The position numbers and the translations under genes were made by a program. A DNA stretch of 64,000 nt from Channallabes apus (Eukaryota > Chordata > Actinopteri > Siluriformes > Clariidae). The notes beneath the pieces were generated by a model. The model was not told the DNA's origin, did not search any database, and saw only the letters and a program-made list of their open reading frames with translations. How positions within the stretch are numbered: position 1 is the first letter of the stretch; each line of letters starts with the position of its first letter. Of this stretch, positions 11,196 through 23,329 are shown one piece after another. The stretch covers positions 3,998,655 through 4,062,654 of the forward strand of contig CM060109.1 of assembly GCA_030522415.1 (NCBI GenBank). The letters run 5' to 3'.

Positions 11196-11636
11196 ACCTG
11201 TTTGAGCATCACATATTATTCGCACATTTATTGAATGGAAATGTTTCCGATTCACGTATGCAAATGCGTCTTCAGATGGTGCCTTTATAGCAATGTGCGT
11301 GCAGTCGATCGCTCCGATTACATTAGGAAAACCGGCGATCGCTGCAAATTGCGCTTTAATGTTTGGCTGGTCAACTGCATGATATGGAAACCTTATATAA
11401 CTGCTAGACATGCGGATGATTCCGTCCCATACAGCTGGCACTGCATGGCTCAAAGACGACTGGCTTAACCCCGAGCGGTCTGCCAGTTCCCTTTGGAAAG
11501 AACCAGTTGCCAGGAAACCAAGCGTTGTCAGCACCTGTAAGGAAACGGGTGATGTGTGGCTCCTCGCTGTCTCTTTTTCCCTTTGGATTCGGCCATTGAC
11601 AATGTCCTCTAATAAGGCCAACACTGCCATTGTCAT
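11184..11636 (-). pseudogene. HARBI1-type transposase, N-terminal and first-Asp part
   Basis: The 150-residue frame contains the helix-turn-helix (ELADRSGLSQSSLSHAVPAV) and GFPNVIGAIDCTHI with the first catalytic Asp, typical of HARBI1/PIF transposases. It runs out at DAQTGCMI, after which the minisatellite interrupts the gene. Confidence 0.85.
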
Positions 11637-11990
11637 AGACTAAGGGTTGTATACGTTTGAAAATGCTTTTATATGTTCTAAATCACATAATTGGTAGAAA
11701 AATAGTGTCAATTCACCCATTTTATCAATAATAAACGAATAGCAATGTTTTTCACGTGTTGGTGCGATACTTTGTAGTGTGCAATCTAACATAATTGCCT
11801 CTAGGAGTCGCCAACGGAAATGAAACAAACACACACAAGAAATACATGTACGCCAGACATGAAGTTGGCGTGGAAGAACGCACATTCTCACGTTAATTTC
11901 ACTGTTAGTAAATCCGACAGTGAGCGTGAAAACTGGCGTAAGCAAAGTTTTTGTGCATACGCAGCGTTGATACATGAGGCCCCTGGCCAT

Positions 11991-12163
11991 TAAGAACGAA
12001 CGTTTCGAGAAAAGGGATCCTGCGACTTGCCATGGCAAGCTGTGAAAATGCCCTTCATTACCTGTAGTAATATAGTCGTGTTTCAGTCTGAAGTATTATG
12101 CGTCTACTGAAGTCGAAAATGTGTTATCTCTCTTAGGCACCCATTGACAGCAAGCGACAGAGC
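11991..12163. repeat. 180-bp repeat, copy 1
   Basis: In reverse orientation this matches 25603-25780, including the GGATCCCTTTTCTCGAAACG and TTACCTGTAG segments. Both copies abut a TIR transposon at the same nucleotide (after TTAATGGCCA in the 25.7 kb orientation). Confidence 0.75.
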
Positions 12164-12923
12164 TCATTGATTTAGAAAACGTTTATAAATTCTTTCCGAC
12201 ATGAGTTGGTCCGGTGTTATGCGCACAGCACCGAGAGATTTCCTAAAGCTCCGAAATCGCTCTGGCATTTTTTCTAAATAGACGCTATCTTTAACAACTG
12301 ATGGAGGTTTTGAGCTGTATACACACACATTCCTGCCTAAACAACTCTTAAAACTACACCTGTGACACAATAACAGTAATATTTCGAACACTTTGCAGGC
12401 TGCCATTTGGAGAAACGAAAGAATAATGAATAACCCATTTGTTGGGTCAAGATAACCCAACCAGCTGTTCATTTGTAAATGACCCACTACATCTCATATG
12501 ACCCAACATGAGCAACCCAACAATGTGTACAAAGTACCTAAAATAACCCAGAACTTAAATAACAATAAACAGATACAGAGATATGCTATATAACAGTTTA
12601 TATTTTGTACAAATCAAATTGTCAGTTAGTGAACTTGATCTAAACAACATTTAACCAATGTTTTTTTTACTCATTATTGTACAGTACATATCAATAGCTC
12701 TGGTTCAGATTTTTCATGTTTGTTGCATAAAGTACTCAAAGTACTTTGCGCCACCTGGCGGCCATTTTACGAATTACTTTGAAATGCAACTGATTTATTT
12801 TGGCCGCTATTGCCTTTAAAATGGCGGTGAGCGCGACGGTAATAACCATTCCGATTGAGTAACCACTGTAAATGTGTAAATTTAACTAAGGTAAAGGAAG
12901 CATAATGCAGATCAAACATAATA
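12164..12923. other. No gene; short interspersed repeats
   Basis: 12420-12550 contains several AACCCA/TGACCC motifs typical of fish DNA-transposon ends. 12740-12860 is an inverted match to 41755-41870 (motif GCGCCACCTGGCGG). Nothing coding is seen. Confidence 0.4.
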
Positions 12924-14319
12924 CAGGTCCTTCTCAAAAAATTTGCATATTGTGATAAAGTTCATTATTTTCTGTAATGTACTGATAAACATTAGACTTT
13001 CATTTATTTTAGATTCATTATACACAACTGAAGTAGTTCAAGCCTTTTATTGTTTTAATATTGATGATTGTGGCATACAGCTCATGAAAACCCAAAATTC
13101 CTATCTCAAAAAATTTGCATATTATGAAAAGGTTCTCTAAACGAGCTATTAACCTAATCATTTGAATCAACTAATTAACTCTAAACACCTGCAAAAGATT
13201 CCTGAGGCTTTTAAAAACTCCCAGCCTGGTTCATTACTCAAAACCGCAATCATGGGTAAGACTGCCGACCTGACTGCTGTCCAGAAGGCCATCATTGACA
13301 CCCTCAAGCAAGAGGGTAAGACACAGAAAGAAATTTCTGAACGAATAGGCTGTTCCCAGAGTGCTGTATCAAGGCACCTCAGTGGGAAGTCTGTGGGAAG
13401 GAAAAAGTGTGGCAGAAAACGCTGCACAACGAGAAGAGGTGACCGGGCCCTGAGGAAGATTGTGGAGAAGGACCGATTCCAGACCTTGGGGGACCTGCGG
13501 AAGCAGTGGACTGAGTCTGGAGTAGAAACATCCAGAGCCACCGTGTACAGGCGTGTGCAGGAAATGCGCTACAGGTGGCAAATTTTGCATGTCATTCTGA
13601 AATCAAGGTGCCAGAGTCTGGAGGAAGACTGGGGAGAGGGAAATGCCAAAATGCCTGAAGTCCAGTGTCAAGTACTGTACCCACAGTCAGTGATGGTCTG
13701 GGGTGCCATGTCAGCTGCTGGTGTTGGTCCACTGTGTTTTATCAAGGGCAGGGTCAATGCAGCTAGCTATCAGGAGATTTTGGAGCACTTCATGCTTCCA
13801 TCTGCTGAAAAGCTTTATGGAGATGAAGATTTCATTTTTTCAGCACGACCTGGCACCTGCTCACAGTGCCAAAACCACTGGTAAATGGTTTACTGACCAT
13901 GGTATTACTGTGCTCAATTGGCCTGCCAACTCTCCTGACCTGAACCCCATAACCCCATAGAGAATCTGTGGAATATTGTGAAGAGAAAGTTGAGAGACAC
14001 AAGACACGAGAATCTGCAAAAGGATTCCCGACCAAGTATTGAGTGCATAACTGAACATAATTATTTGAAGGTTGACTTTTTTTGTATTCAAAACACTTTT
14101 ATTTTATTGGTCGGATGAAATATGCAAATTTTTTGAGATAGGGATTTTGGGTTTTCATGAGCTGTATGCCACAATCATCAATATTAAAACAATGAAAGGC
14201 TTGAACTACTTTAGTTTGTGTGTAATGAATCTAAAATATATGAAAGTCTAATGTTTATCAGTACATTACAGAAAATAATGAACTTTATCACAATATGCTA
14301 ATTTTTTGAGAAGGACCTG
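12924..14319 (+). mobile_element. Tc1-like element, family B, defective
   Basis: Flanked by TA on both sides; termini are CAGGTCCTTCTCAAAAAATT and its inverse, with inner direct-repeat-like copies of the CTCAAAAAATTTGCATATTA type (IR/DR structure, repeats of about 210 bp). The transposase is deleted and frameshifted. About 1.4 kb. Confidence 0.92.
13252..14030 (+). pseudogene. Tc1-like transposase (family B), deleted and frameshifted
   Basis: From the ATG at 13252 the frame encodes the paired-type helix-turn-helix (EISERIGCSQSAVSRHLSGK) and a second DNA-binding helix. The region with the first catalytic Asp is deleted around 13580-13620. SVMVWGAMSAAGVG follows. A frameshift near 13840 moves the second catalytic Asp (QHDLAPAHS) and the SPDLNPI segment to another frame, and a small duplication (AACCCCAT) precedes ENLWNIVKRKL. 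Cannot catalyse transposition. Confidence 0.9.
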
Positions 14320-15332
14320 TACACCTGTCCATAAATAACAAGGAATATTTAGACCTTTATGCAAACTATATTTCACTTAAATACACAGGTTAAAACAAAA
14401 GAAAATGAGGAAAGAACGGTGATGGGGACAAATGGAAGGAGGAAGGAAATCAGGAGACATCAGTTTTCAAAATTTTACAAAATCTGAATATATTCAGTTA
14501 AAGTATGAATTATACTCAAAATATGTAATCCAACTGTGAAGCTGGATTTAATTGGTACCATCTAACTTTTTATTTTCTATTTATTTTATGTTTTGCTGGC
14601 GAAATACATTTTAGGCAGAGACGTCAGCTCGGTCTTGTTATTTAAAAACCCCCAATACAGCCAATTCCCACATCAGGGAAATCGGTTTGATAACTTCACA
14701 CCTATCATGAATGAAAACATTACAGTAATGGGGGGTGCGGGTGTTCGGCTCGGAGCGCGCTGTCGCGTTTTATTCAGAGAATAGACTATATATTTATTTG
14801 TTGCATTTCAGGGAGAGTATGTCTGCAGTTTTATCGATAAATCTGCTCATATCTGCGCACGCATTTATCAGCCTTTTGATCAACGGCACTCACTTTCACT
14901 TTGCAAAAGGCAGTGTTTATTGTTTACTGTATATTTAAAGTGCATACACACACTCATCATGAAACATCTTTTTTTACCTGAAATTTACCTGAAACTCTAT
15001 GAGGCACCGTATAGGCTTAAATCAAACTTCACTCATGCACACACACATGAAACACTTGCATACACATATAATAAACAGTTACACATACATATATACTACT
15101 ACCTACTACATATGAAATGCGCATATATACACAAACTCTCCGTACACACACACCTGCACAGAGTAGCGAACTGTAGCGCTATAGGGAACTAATGAACTAC
15201 GGACCTTCACTTTACCGGAAAAGGGAATGAACAATTATCATTGTCATTACATATCGCTGGAGCGTGAAAACATTTAACTTGAAAAATTATTTATATATTT
15301 ATTATAATCATTATCAAGGATGATATCATATA
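14320..15332. other. No gene recognised
   Basis: AT-rich sequence with a CA-rich patch (15035-15170). Short frames show no domain. Confidence 0.35.
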
Positions 15333-16953
15333 CAGTGGTGTGAAAAACTATTTGCCCCCCTCCTGATTTCTTATTCTTTTGCATGTTTGTCACACAAAAT
15401 GTTTCTGATCATCAAACACATTTAACTATTAGTCAAAGATAACACAAGTAAACAAAAAAATGCAGTTTTTAAATGAGGGGTTTCATTATTTAGGGAGAAA
15501 AAAAATCCAAACCTACATGGCCCTGTGTGAAAAAGTAATTGCCCCCTGAACCTAATAACTGTTTGGGCCACCCTTAGCAGCAATAACTGCAATCAAGCGT
15601 TTGCGATAACTTGCAACGAGTCTTTTACAGCGCTCTGGAGGAATTTTGGCCCACTCATCTTTGCAGAATTGTTGTAATTCAGCTTTATTTGAGGGTTTTC
15701 TAGCATGAACCGCCTTTTTAAGGTCATGCCACAACATCTCAATAGGATTCAGGTCAGGACTTTGACTAGGCCACTCCAAAGTCTTCATTTTGTTTTTCTT
15801 CAGCCATTCAGAGGTGGATTTGCTGGTGTGTTTTGGGTCATTGTCCTGCTGCAGCACCCAAGATCGCTTCAGCTTGAGTTGACGAACAGATGGCCGGACA
15901 TTCTCCTTCAGGATTTTTTGGTAGACAGTAGAATTCATGGTTCCATCTATCACAGCAAGCCTTCCAGGTCCTGAAGCAGCAAAACAACCCCAGACCATCA
16001 CACTACCACCACCATATTTTACTGTTGGTATGATGTTCTTTTTCTGAAATGCTGTGTTACTTTTACGCCAGATGTAACGGGACACGCACCTTCCAAAAAG
16101 TTCAACTTTTGTCTCGTCGGTCCACAAGGTATTTTCCTAAAAGTCTGGGGAATCATCGAGATGTTTTTTAGCAAAATTGAGACGAGCCTTAATGTTCTTT
16201 TTGCTTAAAAGTGGTTTGCGCCTTGGAAATCTGCCATGCAGGCCGTTTTTGCCCAGTCTCTTTCTTATGGTGGAGTCGTGAACACTGACCTTAATTGAGG
16301 CAAGTGAGGCCTGCAGTTCTTTAGATGTTGTCCTGGGGTCTTTTGTGGCCTCTCGGATGAGTCGTCTCTGCGCTCTTGGGGTAATTTTGGTCGGCCGGCC
16401 ACTCCTGGGAAGGTTCACCACTGTTCCATGTTTTTGCCATTTGTGGATAATGGCTTTCACTGTGGTTCGCTGGAGTCCCAAAGCTTTAGAAATGGCTTTA
16501 TAACCTTTACCAGACTGATAGATCTCAATTACTTTTGTTCTCATTTGTTCCTGAATTTCGTTGGATCTTGGCATGATGTCTAGCTTTTGAGGTGCTTTTG
16601 GTCTACTTCTCTGTGTCAGGTAGCTCCTATTTAAGTGATTTCTTGATTGAAACAGGTGTGGCAGTAATCAGGCCTGGGGGTGACTACAGAAATTGAACTC
16701 AGGTGTGACAAACCACAGTTAAGTTATTTTTTAACAAGGGGGGCAATCACTTTTTCACATAGGGCCATGTAGATTTGGAGTTTTTTTTCTCCATTAATAA
16801 CGTAAACCTTCATTTAAAAACTGCATTTTGTGTTCAATTATGTTATCTTTGACTAATAGTTAACGGTTTTTGATGAGCAGAAACATTTAAGTGTGACAAA
16901 CATGCAAAAGAATAAGAAATCAGGAAGGGGGCAAATAGTTTTTCACACCACTG
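15333..16953 (-). mobile_element. Tc1-like element, family A copy 2, full length
   Basis: Both ends read CAGTGGTGTGAAAAACTATT inwards and are flanked by TA, the Tc1 target duplication. The inverted repeats extend about 200 bp. The 1621-bp element contains a single transposase gene on the minus strand with one nonsense codon. It is the best preserved complete copy of this family here along with 45456-47065. Confidence 0.95.
15552..16574 (-). pseudogene. Tc1-like transposase (family A), one nonsense codon
   Basis: Tc1 transposases excise and reinsert DNA at TA. From the ATG at 16574, 340 codons run to a stop at 15552. The N-terminus has a paired-like helix-turn-helix ([20 protein letters not shown]) and a GRPTK hook. 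The catalytic triad is DD34E: Asp in WTDE, Asp in QQDND, Glu in DLNPIE. The only visible lesion is a TAG at 16139-16137 where the copy at 45.9 kb has TGG (Trp). Length is normal for the family. Confidence 0.93.
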
Positions 16954-18180
16954 TAAATAGGACACAATAATTTACATTTCAACTTAATTTAGGAACCCAA
17001 TTTGTTGTTGATCACTGGCTGGGAATCAAACCCGGGTCTTCCACATGGCCGGCGAAACACATATCACTGAGCCACCATTTCGATAAGCAGCAGTGACAGG
17101 TATCCGAGGTACTTATGTTACCATAATGGAAAAGTGAAGTTGTTCAGCTGTGGTAGATCTGATTTATTCAAACACAGTAATAAAGTTTTATATCCTCAGC
17201 AGGGGTCATTACATTGTTTTAGTGATGTTTAGGTGCTTATGTTACCATAACGGAAAACTTAAGTTGTCCAGCTGTTTAGTGTCACCATGCAGATGTTACA
17301 CCCTGTGTAGTTACCGAAATATTTGGTTTAGTTCTGAATGGCCACACATCACTTCCACATTTCCGAATAGGCACGTGGTCTGTTGCCTAGCAACACCGAA
17401 TGAAACGAGGCATAATCGTGGTGTATGCTTCGGTTTGAAATAGCATAGTTTATTATCTGTTGTGGTAGATCTGATTAATTCAAACACAGTAATAAAGCTT
17501 TATATCCTCATTACATTGTTTTAGTGATAATTTCACGGAAGCGAGTTCAGAACTAATGTAAAGCACTGTCACACTAAAAAAAAACATCAGAGAAGTTCAG
17601 AAGCTTCAAATAGAATGAACGAACAAATTAATTTTCTTAAAAAATTATAAAATTAAGTAGAGACTTAGTGACTCCCCTTAGAAACTCCATGGTAGCATAC
17701 CGCTAATTATCAACACGGGAATGAATGGTGCATTGCCCAAGTGCAAGTTTATCTTGGAGCTAAACTATCTGCTTTGGGTGAAAGCGCCATCTAGCGATCA
17801 TTGTGTGTCAGCAACAACTTCGCATTCAAAACAATAGGCGGTCAAATGACCGCTGAACTGCGTTATAAGTAGGTGACACTGGCGCGGCGCTTCTAGTGTT
17901 AAGTTTACAACAACCTATTTGCTGTATCTGTAGATCACAATCTTGGATTACATTAGCTTACGTTGGCTTACGGTCAAAAACTTGTGTTCTCCCCAACTTC
18001 CATATCTAAACTGACTTTTTTTTTACAGTGACCTAGTCATGCAACTACGTGTAACAGTGGAATGACATCACAGACCAACTTACGATTGTCATAAATGGAT
18101 GCTTAACTAATAGACTTACTAATAAACTTGGTGCTTAGTGCACAACCAACAAAATACAATAAAATTAAATAAATAAACAA
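16954..18180. other. No gene; direct repeats and tRNA-like remnant
   Basis: 17150-17228 and 17463-17530 are near-identical (GTGGTAGATCTGATTWATTC motif), and 17108-17150 resembles 17230-17270 (CTTATGTTACCATAAYGGAA). The tRNA-like sequence at 17019-17083 is listed separately. Otherwise no signal. Confidence 0.5.
17019..17083 (-). other. tRNA-like remnant
   Basis: The minus strand shows a box A-like TGGCTCAGTG and a box B-like GGGTTTGATTCCC. The cloverleaf is incomplete, so this is likely a tRNA-derived repeat rather than a tRNA gene. Confidence 0.5.
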
Positions 18181-18559
18181 ACCCCTCCTTGAACCACCAC
18201 CTTATCGTGGTGGAGGGGTTTGCGTGTCCTGGGAGCTATGTTGTCGGGGGCTTCATGCCCCTGGCAGGGTCACCCATGGCAATCTGGTCCTAGGTGAGGG
18301 AACAGACAAAGAGTGGTTCAAAAGACCTTGGAAAACGTTTTCCCTCGCCCGGGCGTGGGTCACCGGGGCCTCCTTCTGGAGCCAGGCGTGGAGGTGGGGC
18401 CCGATGGCAAGCGCACCCATGGGGCCCGGCCTGGCACAGCCCGAAGAGGCAACGTGGGTCCCCCTTCCCATGGGCTCACCACCTGTAGGAGGGGCCAAAG
18501 AGGTCGGGTGCAGTGTGAGCTGGGCGGTGGCCGAAGACAGGGGCCTTGGCGGTCTGATC

Positions 18560-19110
18560 CTCGGCTGCAGAAGCTGGCTCCAGGGACGTGGAATGTCACC
18601 TCTCTGGCGGGGAAGGAGCCTGAGCTAGTGTGTGAGGTTGAGAAGTTCCGGCTAGATATAGTTGGACTCACCTCAACGCAAAGCTTGGCCTCTGGAACCA
18701 GTCTTCTTGAGAGGGGCTGGACTCTCTTCTACTCTGGAGTTGCCACCGGTGAGAGGCGACGATCAGGTGTGGGCATACTTATTGCCCCCCGGCTCGGGGC
18801 CTGTACATTAGGTTTCACCGCAGTGGATGAGAGGCCGCAGTTCGAATGATCGACTTTGTGGTCGTGTCGTCGGACTTGTGGCCACATGTCTTGGACACTC
18901 AGGTGAAGAGAGGGGCGGAGCTGTCAACTGATCACCACCTGGTGGTGAGTTGGCTTCGTTGGCGGAGTAGAATGCCGGTCAGGCCTGGTAGACCCAAACA
19001 TATTGTGAGGGTCTGCTGGGAACGCCTGGCAGAGTCCCCTGTCAGGACGAGCTTCAACTCCCACCTCCGGGCAAAGCTTCAACCACGTCCTGGGGGAGGT
19101 GGGGGACATT
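18560..19110 (+). pseudogene. LINE apurinic-type endonuclease, deleted
   Basis: The frame at 18313-18849 includes GTWNVTSLAGKEPELV and GVGILIAPRLG, the start of the endonuclease fold. A deletion then joins directly to IDFVVVSSDLWP and STDHHLVV (18846-19112), the C-terminal catalytic His region. The middle of the domain is missing and the frame changes at the junction. Confidence 0.8.
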
Positions 19111-20982
19111 GAGTCTGAATGGATTATATTCCGCGCCTCCATTGTCGAGGCAGCCGACCGGAGCTGTGGCCGTAAGGTGGTCGGTGCCTGTCGCGGTGGC
19201 AACCCAAGAACCCGTTGGTGGACACCGGCGGTGAGGGATGCCATCAAGCTGAAGAAGGAGCCTTACCGGGCATTTTTGGCTGGTGGTACTCCGGAGGCAG
19301 CTGATGGGTACCGGCAGGCCAAGCGGAATGCGGCTTCGGTGGGTGCTGAGGCAAAAACCCGGGCGTGGGAGGAGTTTGGGGAGGCCATGGAGAATGACTT
19401 CCAGATGGCTTCGAAGAGATTCTGGTCCACCATCCGGCGTCTCAGGAGTGGAAAGCAGTGCACGGTCAGCACAGCGTATAGTGGGGATGGTGCGTTGCTG
19501 ACCTCGACTCGGGTCGTTGTGGGTCGGTGGGGGGAGTACTTCGAAGACCTCCTTAATTCCACCAACATGCCTTCCGATGAGGAAGCAGAGTCTGGGGACA
19601 TAGAGGTGGACTCTTCCATCTCTGGGGCCGAGGTCGCCGAGGTGATCAAAAGGATCCGTGGTGGCGAGGCCCCGGGGGTGGATGAGATCTCCCCGGAGTT
19701 CCTCAAGGCTCTGGATGTTGTAGGGCTGTCATGGTTGACACGTCTCTGCAACATTGCATGGACATCGGGGACAGTGCCTCTGGACTGGCAGACCGGGGTG
19801 GTGGTCCCCCTCTTCAAGAAGGGGGACCGGAGAGTGTGTTCCAACTACAAAGGGATCACACTCCTCAGCCTCCCCGGGAAAGTCTATTCAGGGGTCCTGG
19901 AAAGGAGGGTCCATCGGATAGTCGAACCTCGGATTCAGGAGGAGCAGTGTGGTTTTCATCCAGGTCGTGGAACAGTGGACCAGCTCTACACCCTTAGCAG
20001 GGTCCTGGAGGGGGCATGGGAGTTTGCCCAACCAGTCCACATGTGCTTTGTGGACTTGGAGAAGGCATTCGACCGTGTCCCTCGGGGAGTCCTGTGGGGG
20101 GTACTCCGGGAGTATGGGATATCGGATTCCCTGTTAAGGCGCAGCCAGGGCGTTGAGGGGGTACAGTTTGGTGGGCTCAGGATTGGATCACTGCTTTTTG
20201 CAGATGACGTTGTTCTGTTGGCCTCATCATTCTGCGACCTACAGCTCTCACTGGATCGGTTCGCAGCCGAGTGTGAAGCGGCTGGGATGAGAATCAGCAC
20301 CTCCAAATCTGAGGCCATGGTCCTCAGCCGGAAAAGGGTGGAGTGCCCTCTCAGGGTTGGGAGTGAGATCCTGCCCCAAGTGGAGGAGTTTAAGTATCTC
20401 GGGGTCTTCACGAGTGAGGGTAAAATGGAACGGGAGATCGACAGGCGGATCGGCGCAGCGTCTGCAGTGATGCGGGCTCTGTATCGGTCCGTCGTGGTGA
20501 AGAAGGAGCTGAGCCAAAAGGCGAAGCTCTCAATTTACCGGTCGATCTACGTTACTACCCTCACCTATGGTCATGAGCTGTGGGTAGTGACCGAAAGAAC
20601 AAGATCCCGAATACAAGCGGCCGAAATTAGTTTCCTCCGCAGGGTGTCTGGGCTCTCCCTTAGAGATAGGGTGAGAAGCTCGGTCATCCGGGAGGGGCTC
20701 AGAGTAGAGCCGCTGCTCCTCCGCATCGAGAGGAGCCAGATGCGGTGGCTTTGGCATCTATTTAGGATGCCCCATGGACGCCTCCCTTGTGTGGTGTTCC
20801 AGACACGCCCCACCGGAAAGAGACCCCATGGAAGACCCAGGACACGCTGGAGGGACTATGTCTCTCGGCTGGCCTGGGAACGCCTTGGGATCCCTCCGGA
20901 AGAGCTGGAAGAAGTGGCCAGGGAGAGGGAAGTCTGGGCATCCCTGCTGAAGCTGCTGCCCCTGCGACCCAACCTCGGATAA
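19099..20982 (+). pseudogene. RTE/Rex3-type reverse transcriptase, in-frame palm deletion
   Basis: LINE reverse transcriptase copies element RNA into DNA at the target. The 627-residue frame starts in the linker after the endonuclease. It shows VVPLFKKGDRR, the motif A Asp in CFVDLEKAFDRVP, and motif C FADD (SLLFADDVVLLA). Between YGISDSLLRR and SQGVEGVQFGG the expected segment with the conserved QGCPLSP motif is missing, yet the frame stays open. The C-terminus (RPHGRPRTRWRDYVSRLAWE) is intact. The open frame misleads: the enzyme core is incomplete. Confidence 0.88.
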
Positions 20983-21087
20983 GCGGAAGAAAATGGATGG
21001 ATGGATGGATAAATAAACACAACAACAAATTCACAAAGTAAAATATGGCTCTTACAATAATAATATAAAGAATAATAGATAAACAGC

Positions 21088-22470
21088 TGAAATATATTTT
21101 TTTTTATGTCCAGCATTGAATAATTATTTAATTAATAATTAAAGCTGCTCACATCGCGCGCGCATTCACTTGACAAATATGCAGTGTTTAATCAGCAAGT
21201 GTATGTCGCCTCTCCTCATGATGAGGAATATTCTGACTGAAACAAAGCTGCACGTGTCGGCTCATATCCGGAGCATTTTGATAAAAGGGGAGATGAAAAG
21301 TGAAAGTGTGTACAGTGGCACACTACATACAACATAGCACAGTGCATGTGTGTGAATGGCTGAAATGCAGAGGTGGAAAGTAACGAATTACATTTACTCG
21401 CGTTACTGTAATTGAGTAATTTTTTTGTGTATTTCTACTTTTTAAAGTAGTTTTTAAAATCTAATTTTACTTAAGTACATTTTGTTTGAAGTATTGTAAT
21501 TCACTACATTTTAAATCATGTTCGCTACTGAGTAAAAAATAAATAAATGAAAATGCTAAAATAATAAAAATATTATGCTTTGTATAAATGCTTCATTGCG
21601 CTCGCGTGTGTGTATCATGTCCTGGTTGCGCGCCGTCCAGGTTTCCTGACTGTCCCCACACGGTCGCTTCTGCCCTGAGTGTAACGTCATCGACTAGCGC
21701 GACCATACATAAACCGAAGAGAGACGCAGGAAAGAGGAAAGAGATTGTGATTTTGCCATTTTGATATTTGGTTGTGTATTCCGGTTTTGACTTTTTGCAT
21801 GCCATTGACTTTGATTATTGCTTTGTCCCTTTGGTTTGGTTGGTCTTTGTATATATTTGTAGATAATTTCACTGTTTTTGGTTTAGGGAGTCCGGGAAGG
21901 TACCTGTATTTTTGTTTGTGTGTTTTTTTTGGATCATTGGATCTAGTTCTTTCTGCCATATGCCACCATTTCCATACAGTTTAAAATAGAACCATGAACC
22001 ATTCTTTTGCTGTATGGCCCTAGACTGGGACGTAACACCATATTTAAGTGACCACTTTGGTTTTCAAGCACAACAAAGACAACAGCTTTATTATGCAAAG
22101 GTGTTCCTTCAGTTAAAAACAACTAGTTTGAGATTTATATCTGCTCATCTTTTTTTAACTATGCTAGAATGCCTCATCCTACCCCCGCTGTTAAAAAAAT
22201 AAAAATAAAAAAGTAACTCGGTAACGTTTACTCTGAGTAAATTTTTTAATGAGCTACTTTTTACTTTTACTTGAGTAGATTTTTATAATGGTAACTTTAC
22301 TTGTACTTAAGTAAAATTTCACTGAAGTAACAGTACTTGTACTTGAGTACAAAATTTTATTCCTCTTTCCACCTCTGCTGAAATGTGGTTGTGAATAAAT
22401 CTTTTAGTGAATGTAAAATGTTCGCATGAACCTGTGGCACATGTGTGCGCTCTTTCACTTTCAAGAACAT
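21088..22470. repeat. Unclassified repeat R, copy 1 (interrupted)
   Basis: 21100-21359 and 22378-22470 together match R copies 22490-22900, 24205-24460 and 43895-44190 (shared TTAATCAGCAAGTRTATGTCGCC, GAATGGCTGAAATG). The hAT-like element at 21368 splits this copy. Confidence 0.75.
21368..22377. mobile_element. hAT-like non-autonomous transposon H1 (1.0 kb)
   Basis: Terminal inverted repeats begin CAGAGGTGGAAAGTAACG and the element is bounded by an 8-bp duplication CTGAAATG (21360-21367 and 22378-22385), as in the hAT superfamily. The subterminal sequence is made of repeated TACTTRAGTA-type motifs. The interior matches 45300-45455 and 47067-47890 of the 6.4 kb copy. No transposase. An unoccupied version of the target occurs at 24400-24415. 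Confidence 0.88.
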
Positions 22471-22489
22471 ATTAATAATCAAAAGTAAA

Positions 22490-22900
22490 ATAATGTTTTT
22501 TTTACTGTTTATGTCCACCATTTAATAATTATTTAATTATCAATAATTAAAACTGCTCACAACGCGTGCGCTTTCACTTAAAAAAAATAAAAAATGCAGT
22601 GTTTAATCAGCAAGTATAGGTCGCCTCTCATTATGATAGAGGAATATTCTGACTGAAACAAAGCTGCTTGTGTCAGCTCATATCTGTCAAGCGCTGTCTT
22701 TGCGCCGCTGTGCGAAACGAACGCCGATGTTCAGTCATAACCTTTATTTCAGTCATAATATACTAACATGTTTTTGCTGTGTAGTGGACTGCACGCGCAC
22801 CTCTCGAGGGCGAGCCTCTGAATACGCCGTTTTAATGGGGGTGGGGATAAGAAACACCACACCGGCAGAAGTACTGACTGGTCAAACAAGTACTCTGCAT
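22490..22900. repeat. Unclassified repeat R, copy 2
   Basis: This matches the start of R copy 3 (GTTTATGTCCA, TTAATCAGCAAGTAT) and its later part (TCATAATATACTAACATG, GTAGTGGAC), with an internal deletion relative to copy 3. Confidence 0.75.
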
Positions 22901-23329
22901 TCCAGACTCTTGATGTTTATTTTATTTATTTATTTTTGTCTTTGATGTTAACTACACAAAGCAGGTCTTCCCACCTGGGAGTTTCTCCAGCATACTGTAT
23001 ATCAGATTGATGGACATGAGTTCTCATCTTTTACACTTTTGGTGACAAGTTTTTTCTAGTTTTTTTTAAAAGTTTGATTCGTTTTACTAAATAATATTTA
23101 TGCAGTATAATCAGGGCCTCTTATTTCTATTTACTTTAGGTTGTTGTTCTTGCAGTGTTACTGTGTGTGCTTTGCAATGTCAGACACATTCAGATGCAAA
23201 TCATTCATGCCGCCAGGTGTGAATCGGTTGTTCTCACCTATACACTCGGAGAAACTAAAATGCACCCCTCCCCACATTGCATGGTTTCAGCAAAGTGGAG
23301 GATCTTGGATCTTGCTTCAGGCCTCTTCT

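Larger units (their letters stand above)
10404..11990 (-). mobile_element. PIF/Harbinger transposon, defective
   Basis: The ends are inverted copies of ATGRCCAGGGGCCTCATGTA. Harbinger elements carry a DDE transposase and a Myb/SANT-like helper. Both remain here: helper remnant on the plus strand (about 10665-10795), transposase on the minus strand in two pieces (11636-11184 and 11010-10819). A G-rich minisatellite separates the pieces. Non-functional. Confidence 0.85.
18181..21012 (+). mobile_element. RTE/Rex3-type LINE with internal deletions
   Basis: The 5' end forms a hairpin (CCACCACC...GGTGGTGG, 18190-18225). The body encodes an endonuclease remnant and a long reverse transcriptase frame. 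The 3' end is a short GATG-type tandem repeat (ATGGATGGATGGAT at 20994-21010), a hallmark of Rex3/RTE elements. Two deletions remove the centre of the endonuclease and part of the reverse transcriptase palm. A reverse-oriented 3' fragment lies at 63340-63560. Confidence 0.85.

Noticed and set aside
18224..18671. Several overlapping GC-rich frames on both strands
   Set aside because: They fall in the 5' region of the RTE/Rex3-type LINE; their openness reflects high GC content.
19099..20982. Functional LINE reverse transcriptase
   Set aside because: The long open frame lacks the conserved motif B segment, so the enzyme core is incomplete.
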